Assembly (NCBI GenBank): GCA_977006965.1
Contig: OZ345357.1
Coordinates: 1,364,001 to 1,428,000 of the forward strand
Direction: 5' to 3'
Length of the DNA: 64,000 nucleotides
Origin: Phymatolithon calcareum
Taxonomy: Eukaryota > Rhodophyta > Florideophyceae > Hapalidiales
Of this stretch, positions 20,319 to 31,848 are shown one piece after another; the first letter of the stretch is position 1, and every line of letters begins with the position of its first letter. The notes under the pieces are model-generated. The model made no database searches, was not told where the DNA came from, and saw only the letters and a program-made list of their open reading frames with translations. The translations under genes and the position numbers were made by a program.

Positions 20319-20633
20319 TGTCGTCGAACGGTCACTTTGCGCCTCGCGTGAGCCGCCGGTCGTACGATCGGCCGGCTGGATGGTCACGCGGGAAAAGGGA
20401 TAGGTGGAATGAAAGGTGATCCGGCCAATGCCTTCACTGTGAGAACGGGCTCCGGCCAATGCCTTCGCAGTACACCAAAGTAGCTTGTAGCTTTTACTTA
20501 GTGTTAGACGTTCTACCCGGGAGAGAGAAAAGGAAGAGAAGGGAAGCAGGATGAAATAACACAGGAACTCGCCGGCCACTGAGGCCGGTGAGTGTAAGCC
20601 CATGTAAGCACCCATTCGGGAGTATGATTGACA
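20319..20633 (-). repeat. 5' LTR of the copia element
   Basis: Begins (plus strand) TGTCGTCG and ends ATTGACA. It is the upstream LTR in element orientation. A 78-base leader separates it from the gag start. Confidence 0.9.
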
Positions 20634-20638
20634 GATAT

Positions 20639-21049
20639 GGCGGTGGTGTTAGTCGGGCTTGGTAGGGAAGACTCCGACTGATGCTCCCAACGGGAGCTGA
20701 GAACCTGATGTGTACTGATGTGTCCTTTATTTGAATTAAAAATTTTGTGCCACGCGCCGTTGCCGACATTAGGACATTCTCGCTTTTTCGGCCAAAAACG
20801 AGGGTGCCCGGTGTCCCCCCTAACTGCTTGTTTTTGAGGCAATCAGCACCGACTTTGTCTCTAGGTGACACTTGTCGTGGTGGCCTACTGCTTCACCTGA
20901 CAGTTTTTAAAATGGTGGAAGGAAAGTAATTTTTTAATTAAAAAATCGCATTGCACAGCAAAATCTGCCGACTTATGGATAGGACGGTTACTGTATGCCT
21001 GTCTCAAATAAATTGCCACCAACCTGATCCTCCTTCGTCGCATATACAT
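20639..21049. other. Spacer between retrotransposon and Sel1 copy 2
   Basis: Continuation of the unit 1 spacer; no gene seen. It contains the GTGCCACGCGCCGTTGCCG word that is inverted-duplicated before unit 3. Confidence 0.35.
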
Positions 21050-21078
21050 TGTACCCGGATGATGATCATCCGGGTACA
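21050..21078. promoter_or_regulatory. 29-bp palindrome upstream of Sel1 copy 2
   Basis: Two perfect 14-base arms (TGTACCCGGATGAT and its complement) flank one G. The palindrome lies about 257 bases before the ATG. A dimeric regulator site or a cruciform are possible; no known operator was recognised. Confidence 0.45.
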
Positions 21079-21132
21079 GCTGTATCAAAAACATTCTTTT
21101 AAAATAAAGTAGATTTTAATGTAAAGAGCCGG

Positions 21133-21334
21133 GGAAGGTGTTCCTCTGAGACGTGTCCGTCTCTCCAACACTCGACCTGATAAGATCTACTGACCTCTGA
21201 CCACCACTACAGTACAATTTGGTACAGTACTCTTCAACGAGCTCCAAAACAACAGTGCTTCATCTAGTACCATTTTCCGCCGTGCGACCGACGACCTCCG
21301 TTCTTCTAGCATTGCGGTTTTGCAAAAATTCAAA
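21133..21334 (+). promoter_or_regulatory. Conserved 5' leader/promoter region of Sel1 copy 2
   Basis: These 200 bases upstream of the ATG are almost identical in units 2, 3 and 4 and contain several GTAC/ACAGTAC words but no clear TATA box. Further upstream, units 2 and 4 agree while unit 3 has an unrelated minisatellite, so this is the minimum shared upstream region. A promoter role is inferred from position only. Confidence 0.4.
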
Positions 21335-24300
21335 ATGTCTTGTGAACTACCGTGCAATCCGTGGATCGTCTACACCGTCTACGCCGCCGCTTTCATCCCG
21401 CTCGCATTCATTTACGGCATGGACTTCATCACTGACAGGTGGAGGCCGATTCGTAAGACCTGGCAGAACGGCATGACTCAGCTGTGCATCTCACTGCCTT
21501 GCCTTGCGTATGTCATGTACTACATTGTTCTCCAAATCGGCGGTGAGGACCACAAGGAGGCAGCTTCCGCTATCACAGTGGCAGTATTCAACGCGTACCA
21601 CGTTGTTCGAACGGTTTGGGGTCTGTTGCAGCTTTCTGAATTTCGAAACTGGAACGTTCATGCCTTAAAATGTCTTATCAATCTTCGGTACAAGGCATCA
21701 AAACAGCGGCAGCCCACCAATTTGTTGTCAAGAGTCCGTGACTTTTGCTTGTTCTGGAAAAAAGAAAGCAATGCTATTGATGAGGAGCTGGAAACATCCG
21801 GTATGTCGCTGAGAGATGTTGAGAGAACAGTGGACAATGAAATGCTTGTCAACAGCTCACTCATTGACAATGAGATCGCTGGTCATGACCTCCCAATGCG
21901 CCCCGTTTTGCATTCCCGCGTTGAGTACAGTGACCAGGAACGACACGGTCGCTTCGCACGATTTGTTGCGTCGCATTTGAGATCTACGCTACCGGAAGAA
22001 TGCGCCGTCCGTTGGCTAGTGTCATTCCTCGCAAAGTTTGGAAGTCGATGGCTTGCTCATACCAAGCATTTGTCTGACGCCAAATGTGATGGCTTCCGCA
22101 GCGAAAGGAGGTGGAGTAAATCTCGAGATCTTGCAGTTGTGGCAATGATGCACACAACGAACGGGATGGTGACTGAGACCGGATCAACAGAAAATTTTGT
22201 TTCTCCGTTTTCTCCGTTTCACGAGTTTTGCATTGCCCCCAACAGCTGCGTTGACTCCGAAGTTGACGTCAGTGAAATACACTCCCTTCCTTTTAAAATG
22301 GACGGGTACAAGAACCCGGAACCTGGCGAAGTCAACGTGTTTGACTTTGCCCGTCAAGCAGCAACGATAAAAGACGCTGTAAGAGATGACTGGCATAAAG
22401 CGTCTCTGAACAAATTGGATGATGAAGAGAGAACGGCGGTCGAGAACATGTCTGCTGCGCAGCTAGCTTGTTTCGCCAAGCTTATGCATCAGGACCAAAT
22501 GCACTGGAAGAAGACTGAAAGACGTCCTCACCGTGTGCGTTTTGTTGACGACCTGTTGTCCCGCACCTTCAGCTACCAGTTAGGCGGAGATCGTGAAAAA
22601 AATATTGATGAAATCCTCAAGAGACTTCCCTTCCACCTGCCCAGCCGTCAACGACGGGTCTGGTCGCTGAATGATGGAGTGTTACAAGAGAGCATTCATA
22701 TGGACAACTACGTTTCTCTGGAGAGTGGTGACAGAACTGATTCTTCTTTTGATACCTTACAAGTTACGACTGAAGAAGATGGACAGCGTTCCGCTTTTCA
22801 ACAGCAGGTCAACCTCGAAACCGCCCGACTTCAGGCAAATAGCGTGACTCCTGGCGGAATGAAAACAAGCCGCTTCATCGGGTGTGTCACTGAAATTGTG
22901 CGGAGTGCGCTTGCAAAATGGGTCGAAAAGTCCGACAACGATACCACCGGCTGGTCGTCACGTATTTCTACTATGGGATTGAGCTTTCCGTGCAGTGCAC
23001 AGCTGTGCTCCACATTTCACGAAATCAAGAAAAATAATACCCGTGCTCATAGGTGGAATATGAGACTGGTTTGGGAAATCCAATCATTCTTGAAATGGAA
23101 AGTTGGAAAAGAGCTCGAAGGGATTGAAGGGAATGACACAGACCTGCGAAGGTCAGAAGCACTCGTGATGCTGTTTATTCTTGGTTTTCCATCACTACGA
23201 ATCGAACGCAATGATTGCGGAGAGTGTGAAAGTACAGCCACGGAGAGCAATGACACTGTGATCACTCTCGAGAGTGATGGGGTACAGAAATTTACAGTGG
23301 CACCGATTGGCGGTCCTCAAAAAATTGTGATTACAGTTGAAGTGAACGTTGAGGCCAGATGGGTCTCTTTGCGCATGGAATTGGAAGGTGTTGTATTTGA
23401 CTGGCAAGGTTGGAAAGACACATTCATGGGCAGCATGTGTGCACAGAAAAGATGGAGACTAAGTCGCGGGATCTCGAAGCATGAAACGCTCCGCGAAGAA
23501 GGGAATCAATCTCAACTTTCCGAATCTATTCAGAGGATTGACATGTATGATGTTTGGACTGGTTGGCCCCCATTCATGCCGGATATTGCCCAATATGAGT
23601 TCAAGGAAGAAGACTATATAGATATTTATGATATTGAGGGTTTGAATTCTGCACTGGATGCCCACTATCATAGTCAGTCGAGAGAAGAGGTCGGACCTGT
23701 GTACGAGGATGGAAGGGTCGCGCTTGAAGGTGGTCGCAAGAACGAGGCGATGATTGTTTTTGGGCGTTGCATAGCAGAACAAGGAGACAGACGCGCTTTG
23801 CAAGATTTCGCCGATATTCTTCTGAAACAGAATCCTGTGAACAGTGATGATACAGACCGATTGTGGTACGATATGCACTCATGGTACAAGATATTGATTA
23901 ATCGAAGACCAAGAGAGTTGGCCCATGACGTTTCCAATGAAATGGATCTTCAGCTACTGGCAGACAAGTGTGGACGTTTCTCGGAACCCATGAAAGACGA
24001 TTATTTTGAGTGGCTGAAAGCCTTTTCGTTGTTTCATGTGAACGGCCCAGAGAATGCTGTGTCGGAGGCAGCCGTTTGTACAATGGAATCTATTCTTGTG
24101 AAAGGGAATGTCCCTTTCATTGCACTCCATCTCGCTATCGCGTATCAAAGTCTATACGTGGAGTCGCGTGACTTGTTAGAAAGGCAGCTCGCAGTACATG
24201 CTATTGTGCGAGCGGCCATTGATTTTCCAGATGACTTTGGTGCTCCACTCGGGATGTTACTCGAAAAAGGATTTTACACTTTTCGTAACAAGAAGCATAT

Positions 24301-25063
24301 CTCCAAGTTGATCTCGTCCTGTGTGAATTCTTCTTTTTGTGGTGATGGGAAACGGTTGCAAGAACTATTTGAAAGGCTGTTCCTCATGCCTGAAACTCCA
24401 GACGGACACATAGATGGAAGTCGGCTCTCATTCGGAATGGGCAATCATCCAAAAGACGCTATCAGAGTTTACAAGGAGATGCTGAATGAGTATGCATATA
24501 ATCGTCTCGGATTGATATATCACCGGGGAGGACCAGATGTTCCTATCAACATTTCGGATGCGAAACGTAGCTACTCGGATGCAATCGACCGTGGGTTCAC
24601 AGAAGCTCGTTGTAACATGGGTGTTTTACTAAATGGAAACCAGGCCGAGGGCGATAACATTTCGTCGCTGCGAAAGGCTGTCGCGACCGGGAACAGTACA
24701 GCAATGAATAACCTGGGAGTGGCGTACGATCTTGGAAACGGAGTCGAGCGGAATGCTGTGGAAGCCAAGAAGCTCTACGAGCAAGCCATTGAAAAAGACC
24801 AAAATCCGATTGCTATTTTTAATCTCGCCCTCATGTACAAGTTTGGCGATTCTGAGTTTCGAAGCGAAGAGAAAATTGCCGAGCTGATGGACCGATTTTA
24901 CAGACCAGACATGGACACGTCAGGGATGTTCGTTTTGATGCAGGAAATTTCGAAGTTCTCAAATGCGGGGACCATGGAAGCACGAAACACTGATAGTTGG
25001 AAGGTGAAGGTGGAAGAAATCGACGACTGTTTGGCATATGTGAAAGTGAAAGACGGAGAGTGA
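21335..25063 (+). CDS. Membrane-anchored Sel1/TPR-solenoid protein, copy 2
   Basis: This copy encodes 1242 residues from the ATG at 21335; the frame runs 15 bases further upstream but without an ATG. Three hydrophobic segments lie at about residues 11-31, 47-69 and 76-99. They are followed by a large polar region of unknown fold (about 100-730), a helical TPR-like region (about 760-1040) and Sel1-like repeats (about 1050-1190). The last 100 residues are identical in all copies. No enzyme motif was recognised. The design of an N-terminal membrane anchor plus a C-terminal solenoid suggests a receptor or adaptor, which is inference. Copies 2 and 3 differ at one residue (Met/Leu 29) over the first ~729 residues, and then at about 40 positions with indels in the solenoid. 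Confidence 0.85.
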   Translation: MSCELPCNPWIVYTVYAAAFIPLAFIYGMDFITDRWRPIRKTWQNGMTQLCISLPCLAYVMYYIVLQIGGEDHKEAASAITVAVFNAYHVVRTVWGLLQLSEFRNWNVHALKCLINLRYKASKQRQPTNLLSRVRDFCLFWKKESNAIDEELETSGMSLRDVERTVDNEMLVNSSLIDNEIAGHDLPMRPVLHSRVEYSDQERHGRFARFVASHLRSTLPEECAVRWLVSFLAKFGSRWLAHTKHLSDAKCDGFRSERRWSKSRDLAVVAMMHTTNGMVTETGSTENFVSPFSPFHEFCIAPNSCVDSEVDVSEIHSLPFKMDGYKNPEPGEVNVFDFARQAATIKDAVRDDWHKASLNKLDDEERTAVENMSAAQLACFAKLMHQDQMHWKKTERRPHRVRFVDDLLSRTFSYQLGGDREKNIDEILKRLPFHLPSRQRRVWSLNDGVLQESIHMDNYVSLESGDRTDSSFDTLQVTTEEDGQRSAFQQQVNLETARLQANSVTPGGMKTSRFIGCVTEIVRSALAKWVEKSDNDTTGWSSRISTMGLSFPCSAQLCSTFHEIKKNNTRAHRWNMRLVWEIQSFLKWKVGKELEGIEGNDTDLRRSEALVMLFILGFPSLRIERNDCGECESTATESNDTVITLESDGVQKFTVAPIGGPQKIVITVEVNVEARWVSLRMELEGVVFDWQGWKDTFMGSMCAQKRWRLSRGISKHETLREEGNQSQLSESIQRIDMYDVWTGWPPFMPDIAQYEFKEEDYIDIYDIEGLNSALDAHYHSQSREEVGPVYEDGRVALEGGRKNEAMIVFGRCIAEQGDRRALQDFADILLKQNPVNSDDTDRLWYDMHSWYKILINRRPRELAHDVSNEMDLQLLADKCGRFSEPMKDDYFEWLKAFSLFHVNGPENAVSEAAVCTMESILVKGNVPFIALHLAIAYQSLYVESRDLLERQLAVHAIVRAAIDFPDDFGAPLGMLLEKGFYTFRNKKHISKLISSCVNSSFCGDGKRLQELFERLFLMPETPDGHIDGSRLSFGMGNHPKDAIRVYKEMLNEYAYNRLGLIYHRGGPDVPINISDAKRSYSDAIDRGFTEARCNMGVLLNGNQAEGDNISSLRKAVATGNSTAMNNLGVAYDLGNGVERNAVEAKKLYEQAIEKDQNPIAIFNLALMYKFGDSEFRSEEKIAELMDRFYRPDMDTSGMFVLMQEISKFSNAGTMEARNTDSWKVKVEEIDDCLAYVKVKDGE

Positions 25064-25131
25064 AATATGAAGATGTCCTTCGGAGACGAGGAACTACAGT
25101 ACTAGAAGGAAATTTGAAATTGTATAGCTAT

Positions 25132-25228
25132 ACAGTACAGTACAGTACATTGGAGAAAATAAAACTTGATTGGTGAATTCATCACATTTGTCTTCGAGAT
25201 TGTTGTCAAACGGGGCGGAGTTCAATTG
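25132..25228 (+). terminator. 3' block with AATAAA after Sel1 copy 2
   Basis: About 97 bases present in units 2 and 4 but missing in units 1 and 3 follow the stop codon by about 70 bases. The block holds a run of ACAGT words and an AATAAA hexamer at 25158-25163, which could be the polyadenylation signal. The type given is the nearest available; polyadenylation is inferred. Confidence 0.35.
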
Positions 25229-25377
25229 AACAGGGCGAAGAGAAAATGTTGGATTTAGTAAATGTGAGTACATGCTCTTCGGGACTACTGTAAACTAAAC
25301 TGCATGTCGTGGTCTGGTGAGCAAACAGGATATACAGTACGCGTTGTCCTGCATTTGGTTCATTTAACTTGTAATTT

Positions 25378-27056
25378 TTGGCTCTGCTGATTTTAAATTC
25401 ACGCACCCTCGCCCTCCTCTGGGCGCACCGTCTCGACGCCTCCGTGCGCACCCTCTGCGATCTACGTCTCTCGTCCGATCTCTTCGCCCACTCCTTCGTC
25501 CTCGCGTCCGCCTCGCCCGTCCTCGCAAAATCCTTCGCCTCCCGCACCTCCTCTCCGCTCCTCTCCAACGCGTCCTCGCACGTACAGCACGCTGCACTCG
25601 CCTTCGCCTACATCTTGCCGACCTTCTCGAGCTTGCCGCCCTCTGCTCCGCCCTGGTAATGCCGCGCGCGGTCGCGCACATCGACCGCGCACTCGCCGCG
25701 TCCGTCGCCCCGATACGGCGCTCGCGGCGCTGCGCGCTGCGGCACCACTGCAACTGTGACGCGCGACGGATGCGTGTCGCGCGTTCGTGAAGCGCCGGCT
25801 GGGCGAGGTTGCCGACGGGGTGGAATGGAAGCGGCTTTCCGTTGAGCGTGTGGCGGAGGTGCTGCGTGTGCAGGATCTCATGCCGAGGAATGAGGAGGGG
25901 GTGTTTCGCGTGTTGGAGAAGTGGCTGGCGGTTGATTTGAAGGGAAGAAGGATGGAGGTTGGGGCGGCTTTGAGATTGGTGAGGTTTCCGACTGTGAGTG
26001 ATAGGGCGGTTGTGCGTGTGTCGAGGTCGGCGTATTTTGTGGGGTTTGATGAATTTTATCAGTTGTTGTTGGAGGCTTTTATTCGAAGGGCAGAGGTGAG
26101 ACTTGTGCGTGCGCCGAGGATTGAACGCGGGGAGGCGGATGGGGGGAAGGGGATGGTGTGGGGAAAGGCGGCGATTACGGATTGTGGATTGGGGGAATTG
26201 GCGGAGGGGGAGGTGATGAATGCGAGGAATCAACGGGCGGTGCTTCTTGAGGGATTATTGCCGCTAAGATGGTATAAGAATTTGAAGTTTCGGACGAGTA
26301 GTGCTTCCGCTATGCTGTTTACGGTTGTTGTGCCCAACTGGTCGGTTTGTATGAAGAGGGTGCGGTCGGAGTCAAGGTCGTTTGCTAATCATCGATGATT
26401 GCTGTGGGTTGACCCTTTGCGACGGCGGCGGCGGCGGCGGCGGCGGCTGCCGCGCGGGTGAGACTGAGGAGGGAGCGTCGCAACAGTTCCCTCGTCCTAC
26501 TTTGGCAGGGTCAAGTTCCACCGCTGCTGTGGAGGGTGGTGCGGATTACATTTCGTTGTTTTTGTGTTGAGAATCGGAAGAGGAACGGGCGTCGTCTGTG
26601 TCCTATGCGCTGTTTGTTGCCTCCGCGGAGGAGGAGTATGGGATGGAGAGGAAGGTATGCACGGGAAGGACGCTCTCGGCGGATGGACAGGCAATGGGAT
26701 TTCGACGACATACGCGTCGTTCACGGATTTTGGAACGTTGTGTTCATAACGCGAAAAGAGATGAGATTGTTATCGGCGCTCATGTGGTCCACCACATATC
26801 CGGTGCAGAGGGCAGTGGGGTTGAACGACCGGATGTGGAGAGGTTGGAAGTGTCGAAGATTGCAACGGATTCAAGTAAGCGGTCGTCGCACAGTACGGAA
26901 CGATGGCCATTGTCACTGCCGAGACCGGGGTCCATTGAGTGGCAGAGATACGTTGCGCGATTTGCCGCTGAGCATTGTGCTGCACCCTGTGTTGCAGACG
27001 GCGGCCGGACGCGCTTTTCTCAGTCTGGAAGCAGAAATGCTGAGGGCGAATGAGAA
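25378..27056 (+). pseudogene. BTB-BACK-MATH-like pseudogene, unit 2
   Basis: This copy has the same frame breaks as unit 1. It has an extra ~40 bases at about 25741-25780 that bring in a further TGA, but no TAG at the end of the BACK part, so that frame runs on to 26398. The in-frame TGA within the MATH-like part is kept. Confidence 0.55.
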
Positions 27057-27165
27057 AGAGGCGAGGAGAAACTTGGGAGTGCAAAAACCGGATGAAGCTT
27101 TCCTGCGTGGATCTAGCGCGGTGAATGTGAATGTGAAGGAGGCGGAGGGACAGGCGGGGAAATGA

Positions 27166-28232
27166 GGGAGGATGATGTGCGGTGGACGATGATTGCAATC
27201 GGCAGATATACTTTTGTATACTGTACAGTAGTACTGTAGTTTACGTTGATTTCGACATTTTGTTGTGTTTCGTTAAACAACTACAGTAGCTGACTTTTAT
27301 ATACTGTATTTTAGGGAGTGCAGAGGCACTGCACTTTTTATCTGTTAATATTTGTGCGCGATATCGCGCATTTTGCCAGACTTGTCAGCACATGATAGAC
27401 TACAGTACAAGTAAGGTTAATCCAAATTTTTGAAAATAGAAGCACCACATCCGTTGTTTCGGTTATCGTCGCCTCCCATGGTTTCGTTTTTGCCGGCGAA
27501 TGAGCCTGCCTTCGCTGTACCATAGTTTTGCGCATCGACATGCGGGCACAGCTCTTCGCTACTGTATCCTCCCCAACAGAGTGATCTCCTTGGTATTCTG
27601 CGGTGGCGGGATTATGTCCAAGTATTCGCGATGTGACGTTGCACGTCGTGAGGTTTTCAGGGTCAGTAGGAGGTTGTGTACCGGTTGGCGGAATCGCTCT
27701 GTTGATCAGCAGTATTCTTAGACATTGAGCTTCTTCGCATTCAGGCGCGGAGTACTTACAACATGGTTTTGGACTGACGGCCGGTTGTGTCGTTAGCATA
27801 GGTCATCATCCATTGCTTGGAGACAAACCTTAGCACCCATCGCAAACGGCGGAAGGATCGTAACGATGGAAATTGGGATACTGAGGATTCAAATTTGATG
27901 CGAATGCCCGGAGGGCACAATCAACCTTATTGCATCCGCCTTTATCCTTAACTTGGTGGTGAGCGAGAAGGAATGCAATAAATGGGCACACTGCCCGCTG
28001 CACTAGAAGCTCAGGAAGGAATCGTCTAATAGTGGCGTTCAGATGCGATACATGGGGTCTAGATTTTCACCTTCACATGCAAGTCCATATCACTGCACAC
28101 TCATCTCTCGCACGTAGAACTGCTCTCAACTTTTTATCAGTATACAAGCTGTAGGCTCACCGCTCATACCGCAAACTGGAACCGGAGGCAAACTTGCCGT
28201 CGCCCGTGCTTACGCATAGAGTCGCGCGGGAT
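27166..28232. other. Spacer, unit 2
   Basis: This is the counterpart of 4220-5308, nearly identical, with the unassigned 153-codon minus-strand frame. Nothing else is seen. Confidence 0.4.
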
Positions 28233-29179
28233 TTACAAAGCTTTTGCACATTTAAACGTTACTCGCTGCAGTAGGTTTGACAAACTTTTCCGCCTCGATT
28301 TATCGTTCTTTCTCCACGCCTTTTTTGCACTGTTCTTAACGCCAGAACCGGCTGCTGCACCGCTTTTCGAAGTTCCGCCTTTCCCCTTCGAGCTCCAGTT
28401 AGCGTGTTTTGATGACCCGCCCTTATCGCCACGCCTGCCTGAGTCTTTCGTTTTGGAGACAGGACCAGACGGCGGCATTCCTGATGACCCGCCGTGATGT
28501 CCATAGTCATGCGAAGAGCTCTTAGTCATGTAAAGCTCTTTGTCCAACTTGTTCTTTGCTTCAAGCAGAGCCATGAACTTGAGGTGCTCTATTTCGCAAA
28601 TGCGCTGACATTCCGCCGCCTCACCTGCACCATCGCGCACAAGGCTGCGCAGGCGTTCTAATTCGGCCAAACGTCGATGGTTTGGAGGTGATGATTCAAC
28701 CTCGGCAGTGGGACGCGACGAACGTGCTTGTTCTGCATCCCTATCAACAACCATGCGGTCATCGTCCGACGTGATGCTTTCACCAATAGTCCCATTGCTG
28801 TCCGCTGTATTACCAGAGTCGACTTTTCGCGCCCTTGGCTTCTTGCTGCTGGACGCACCACCTGTGGTATCAGCAGGCGTCGGAAGCTCCACTTTGGGTG
28901 CGTCATTGTCCTTCGCTGTTTGGATAAGTTTTGAATAAAACCGTTTAGTGCGCTCTATACGCTTCCGGCCATCACGCTCTTGAGCTTTACATACTTGATC
29001 CCCTTCTGCAGCTTGACCTTATTTTCCGCTTCACGCTGGCTTTCACGTTCCAGCTCTTTGACATTCATCGTGGCCAATGCAGCATCTACGTCCGCTTTGC
29101 GCCTCGTTTCCATTTCCGATTCCAGTTTGTTCAACGCCTCATCAAACTCCCTCTTCACTCGGCGTTTCTTCTTCTCCAT
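28233..29179 (-). pseudogene. Charged coiled-coil protein, frameshifted copy, unit 2
   Basis: One A is missing near 28986 (TTTACAT against TTTAACAT elsewhere), so the coiled coil is cut after about 70 residues. The remaining frame is open to 28233. Confidence 0.55.
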
Positions 29180-29204
29180 ATTTGTTCATCGTTTCTCAAT
29201 ATGT

Positions 29205-29940
29205 TCAATGTGTCGCTGAGTGGAAGGCATACACGAAGCACACCATGGGAAGCGAGTAAAGCAGACCGCCAAGTTTGAAGCTGAAAAGAGTGCTCGGGGG
29301 CGGGACGGTCCAGCCGGCCTCACCGCCGTGCGAAGTCGCCAGCCGAAAAAGAAGGGCATGAACTTGGATGTAGCAGCCAGCGATGGCCAGTGCACTCGCG
29401 GGACCGAAAACTGAGAGGTTGGAAGTAAGAGTGACCCAGTACAGTGAAATGAGTACACCAATAATTCGGGCAGATTTGCTGAGTGCATCGGTCCCGGCAA
29501 TCATGTCAGGCAGCAGGTCGGCAACAGGAAATGGCCGCTACGGCAAGGGCGAGCGCAAGAAGAACGTCGGCGATAGTACCTTGGACAGTGCCGAAGTAGT
29601 ACGTGACAATATCTGTGTACGTGCTCTTCTTGCATTGAATACCGGCATTGATGACAGCCTGCGCGGCGAAGAAGGCCATGACAGCAAAGAGCACAAGTAA
29701 GCCGAGTGCCACAATGGGCCCTGATAGCATCATGGCATACGGTAGCGAGAGCATGGATGCACCAAGGGCACAGGCGGCAAGGTTCATTGCGGACGAGAAA
29801 ATGGTACCTGTCTTCTCTGGTGCATCTGCGCCTTCGATTTCACCCGCCCATGTGTACCCATCGCGTGCGGTTTTCTCAGTCGAGCTCGGAGACGCAGTGG
29901 CTACGGGCAACAGAGGGGCACTTTCGGGATCTGAAGCCAT
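29205..29940 (-). pseudogene. Truncated amino-acid permease (AAAP-like), unit 2
   Basis: This copy has the same 11-base deletion and the same 3' truncation as unit 1. The ATG is at 29940 and the frame changes near 29530. Confidence 0.65.
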
Positions 29941-30592
29941 CTTTCGTGAGGATGGCACTTGAGAATGTACCTTCAAGGAGATGGTTCTTGACAATTAGAT
30001 GCTTCCTTGACGACTGAAGACTCGAATACACTTTGGCTCACGGCTGCTGGAATGAAGGCTGGAAATATTTTGAGGAGAAGGGCTTAAGTCTCGGCTTAAG
30101 AGGGGACCATTAGATCGAGCATTGATACCCGACAAGTCAAGGAGGATGTTGACAACTTTTCGGTGTTGCGTTGTCGGGGGCCCATTAACCGCAGTTTTGT
30201 CAAGATCAGACCCCGAATTTCAATTGCGCAACTCGCAACCAGGTAGGGGTTATGGGAATTGGCCGGTGTGCTTCGGGCACGGGGTGAGGGGAGACTGTTT
30301 TGTTCGCGAGAACATTGGTTATGGCTGCCCTATAGCGTATACGCATCTGCACCGGATCACGCTGCTGGGCACTGTAACGCAGAATCAATTGCCCAATTAT
30401 ACCGATTTTTTCCAGAGCTGTAATGCAGAAATCTCAGCGTAATCTGATGACGCTCTGGGCCAAGGAGCACATACGGAAGAGCATCCTGTTGTCAATGAAT
30501 CATTCAGGCCGGTCACTCTCCTCTGTTTAGGCCCTTACTGACGCTGATCGTTCGGTGGAAAATCAATCCCGGCTGGTATAGTGTCTATGATC
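29941..30592. other. Spacer between permease and cyclophilin, unit 2
   Basis: This is the counterpart of 6997-7647; nothing further is seen. Confidence 0.35.
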
Positions 30593-31848
30593 TCACCGCC
30601 CATCCCAGTAACCCCGTGATGAATGCCCGTCTCGCCGTCTATGCACGGACTGCGGGAGTCCCTCGCGGGCCTCGTACTCATCTGCGTCCTCCTCAAGCTT
30701 ACGCTCGTCATGTGCACCGGGAAGGGTGAGAGGGGTTTTGCAAACCACGAGCGAGCGGCGTCATTTTCTGAGCGAGCCTTACAACCACTGACGCGAGCTG
30801 CAAGCACCTTTTTTTCGAAACTTGCCAGCTTGTGCAGTACCTCAGCCTCCTGCGATCCTGATTTTCCACGACGGCGGCTGCGCGGAACAGAGATAGCGTC
30901 GCGCTTGCTATTGCGTTTACCCCCTATCTTGACCGCCGCAAAATCGGTCGCAGGTCTTGTCGATGCAGCTGGGGGTAGGCATTTGCTGCTGACGCCACAC
31001 CATTTTTTGCGGTTTTGCAGATTTTTTGACCCCACCGCGTAGTAATGCTGCTCGGAGTCTGTCAAATTCTGCACGCGCCTCAGTGGCCTTATCCACGGCG
31101 CCGTTTTGCAGGGGCTGGGACGCCGAGGCACTCTTACTCGATGGTACGGGCACAACAGGCATGACTTTTCCTCGTGCTATGGACTTTTTTTTGGGATGCG
31201 GTGCCGGACCGTCATCCTCGCTATCGTCATCCTCATGCAATGCAAAAGAGAGTCTGTGCGTGTCGCGGACAGCAACCTTACGAAGCGGATCCTCGCGTTT
31301 TTGTATACTTGGAGCCTTTTTTCCTTTGCGTTTCTAACGATTTCGGGAAACGGGTTGTCAACAACGTCGATACCGAGAATTTTTGGCGGCTCGTCAGCAT
31401 CCTTCGCCGCTTCCGCAAGCGCGAGAGCATTGAAGATAGTGTCCCCGACGACATTTCCTACGATAGTATGCAAACCATTGAGCCATGGCGTCTCAGCAAG
31501 CGTAATGAAGAACCGCGACCCGCACAATCCGTCTTCGTCGGCGACAAGAGCGACTAATCCACGACGGCGAAACTTAAGCCGCCCGTGTGCCTCGCGACGC
31601 AGCGGACCAGGAAACGCAGCTGCGCCACCAGATCCACTACCCGAAGGGTCGCCACCTTGGATAAGGACCCCGGGAACGACACGATGAAAAGCTAACCCAT
31701 CGTAATAGGAATTCAATGCATGCTGCACCACGCTCCGTCCCGCACGTGGCCTCTCGTCTGCCCACAGTGCTACGGATATAGGCCCGTGTGTTGTGCGCAG
31801 CGTTAACAATCCCCGCGTCCCCGGTTCGAGCGCATACACGCTCGACAT
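30593..31848 (-). pseudogene. CWC27: CWC27-like spliceosomal cyclophilin, frameshifted, unit 2
   Basis: The ATG is at 31848. It shares the frame change after the cyclophilin domain. Homopolymer differences (six T near 31005 and near 31021) and two added G near 30733 shift the C-terminal part relative to unit 1. The uninterrupted cyclophilin frame ends at 31177. Confidence 0.65.

Larger units (their letters stand above)
13192..20633 (-). mobile_element. Ty1/copia LTR retrotransposon (7442 bp, minus orientation)
   Basis: A complete element with two 315-bp LTRs (TG...CA ends) flanked by the 5-bp target duplication GATAT (13187-13191 and 20634-20638). Gag-like and pol genes run on the minus strand, and integrase precedes reverse transcriptase, which places it in Ty1/copia. 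The two LTRs look identical base for base, so insertion is recent, later than array expansion (units 2-4 have the empty site). No clear initiator-tRNA primer site was identified. Confidence 0.95.
1..21132. repeat. Array unit 1 (5' truncated by window, with retrotransposon)
   Basis: This unit lacks about the first 498 codons of its Sel1 gene because the window begins there. It alone carries two MITEs (11636-12023 and 12159-12491) and the copia element (13192-20633). Its spacer resumes at 20634 and runs to the leader of the next Sel1 gene. Confidence 0.9.
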
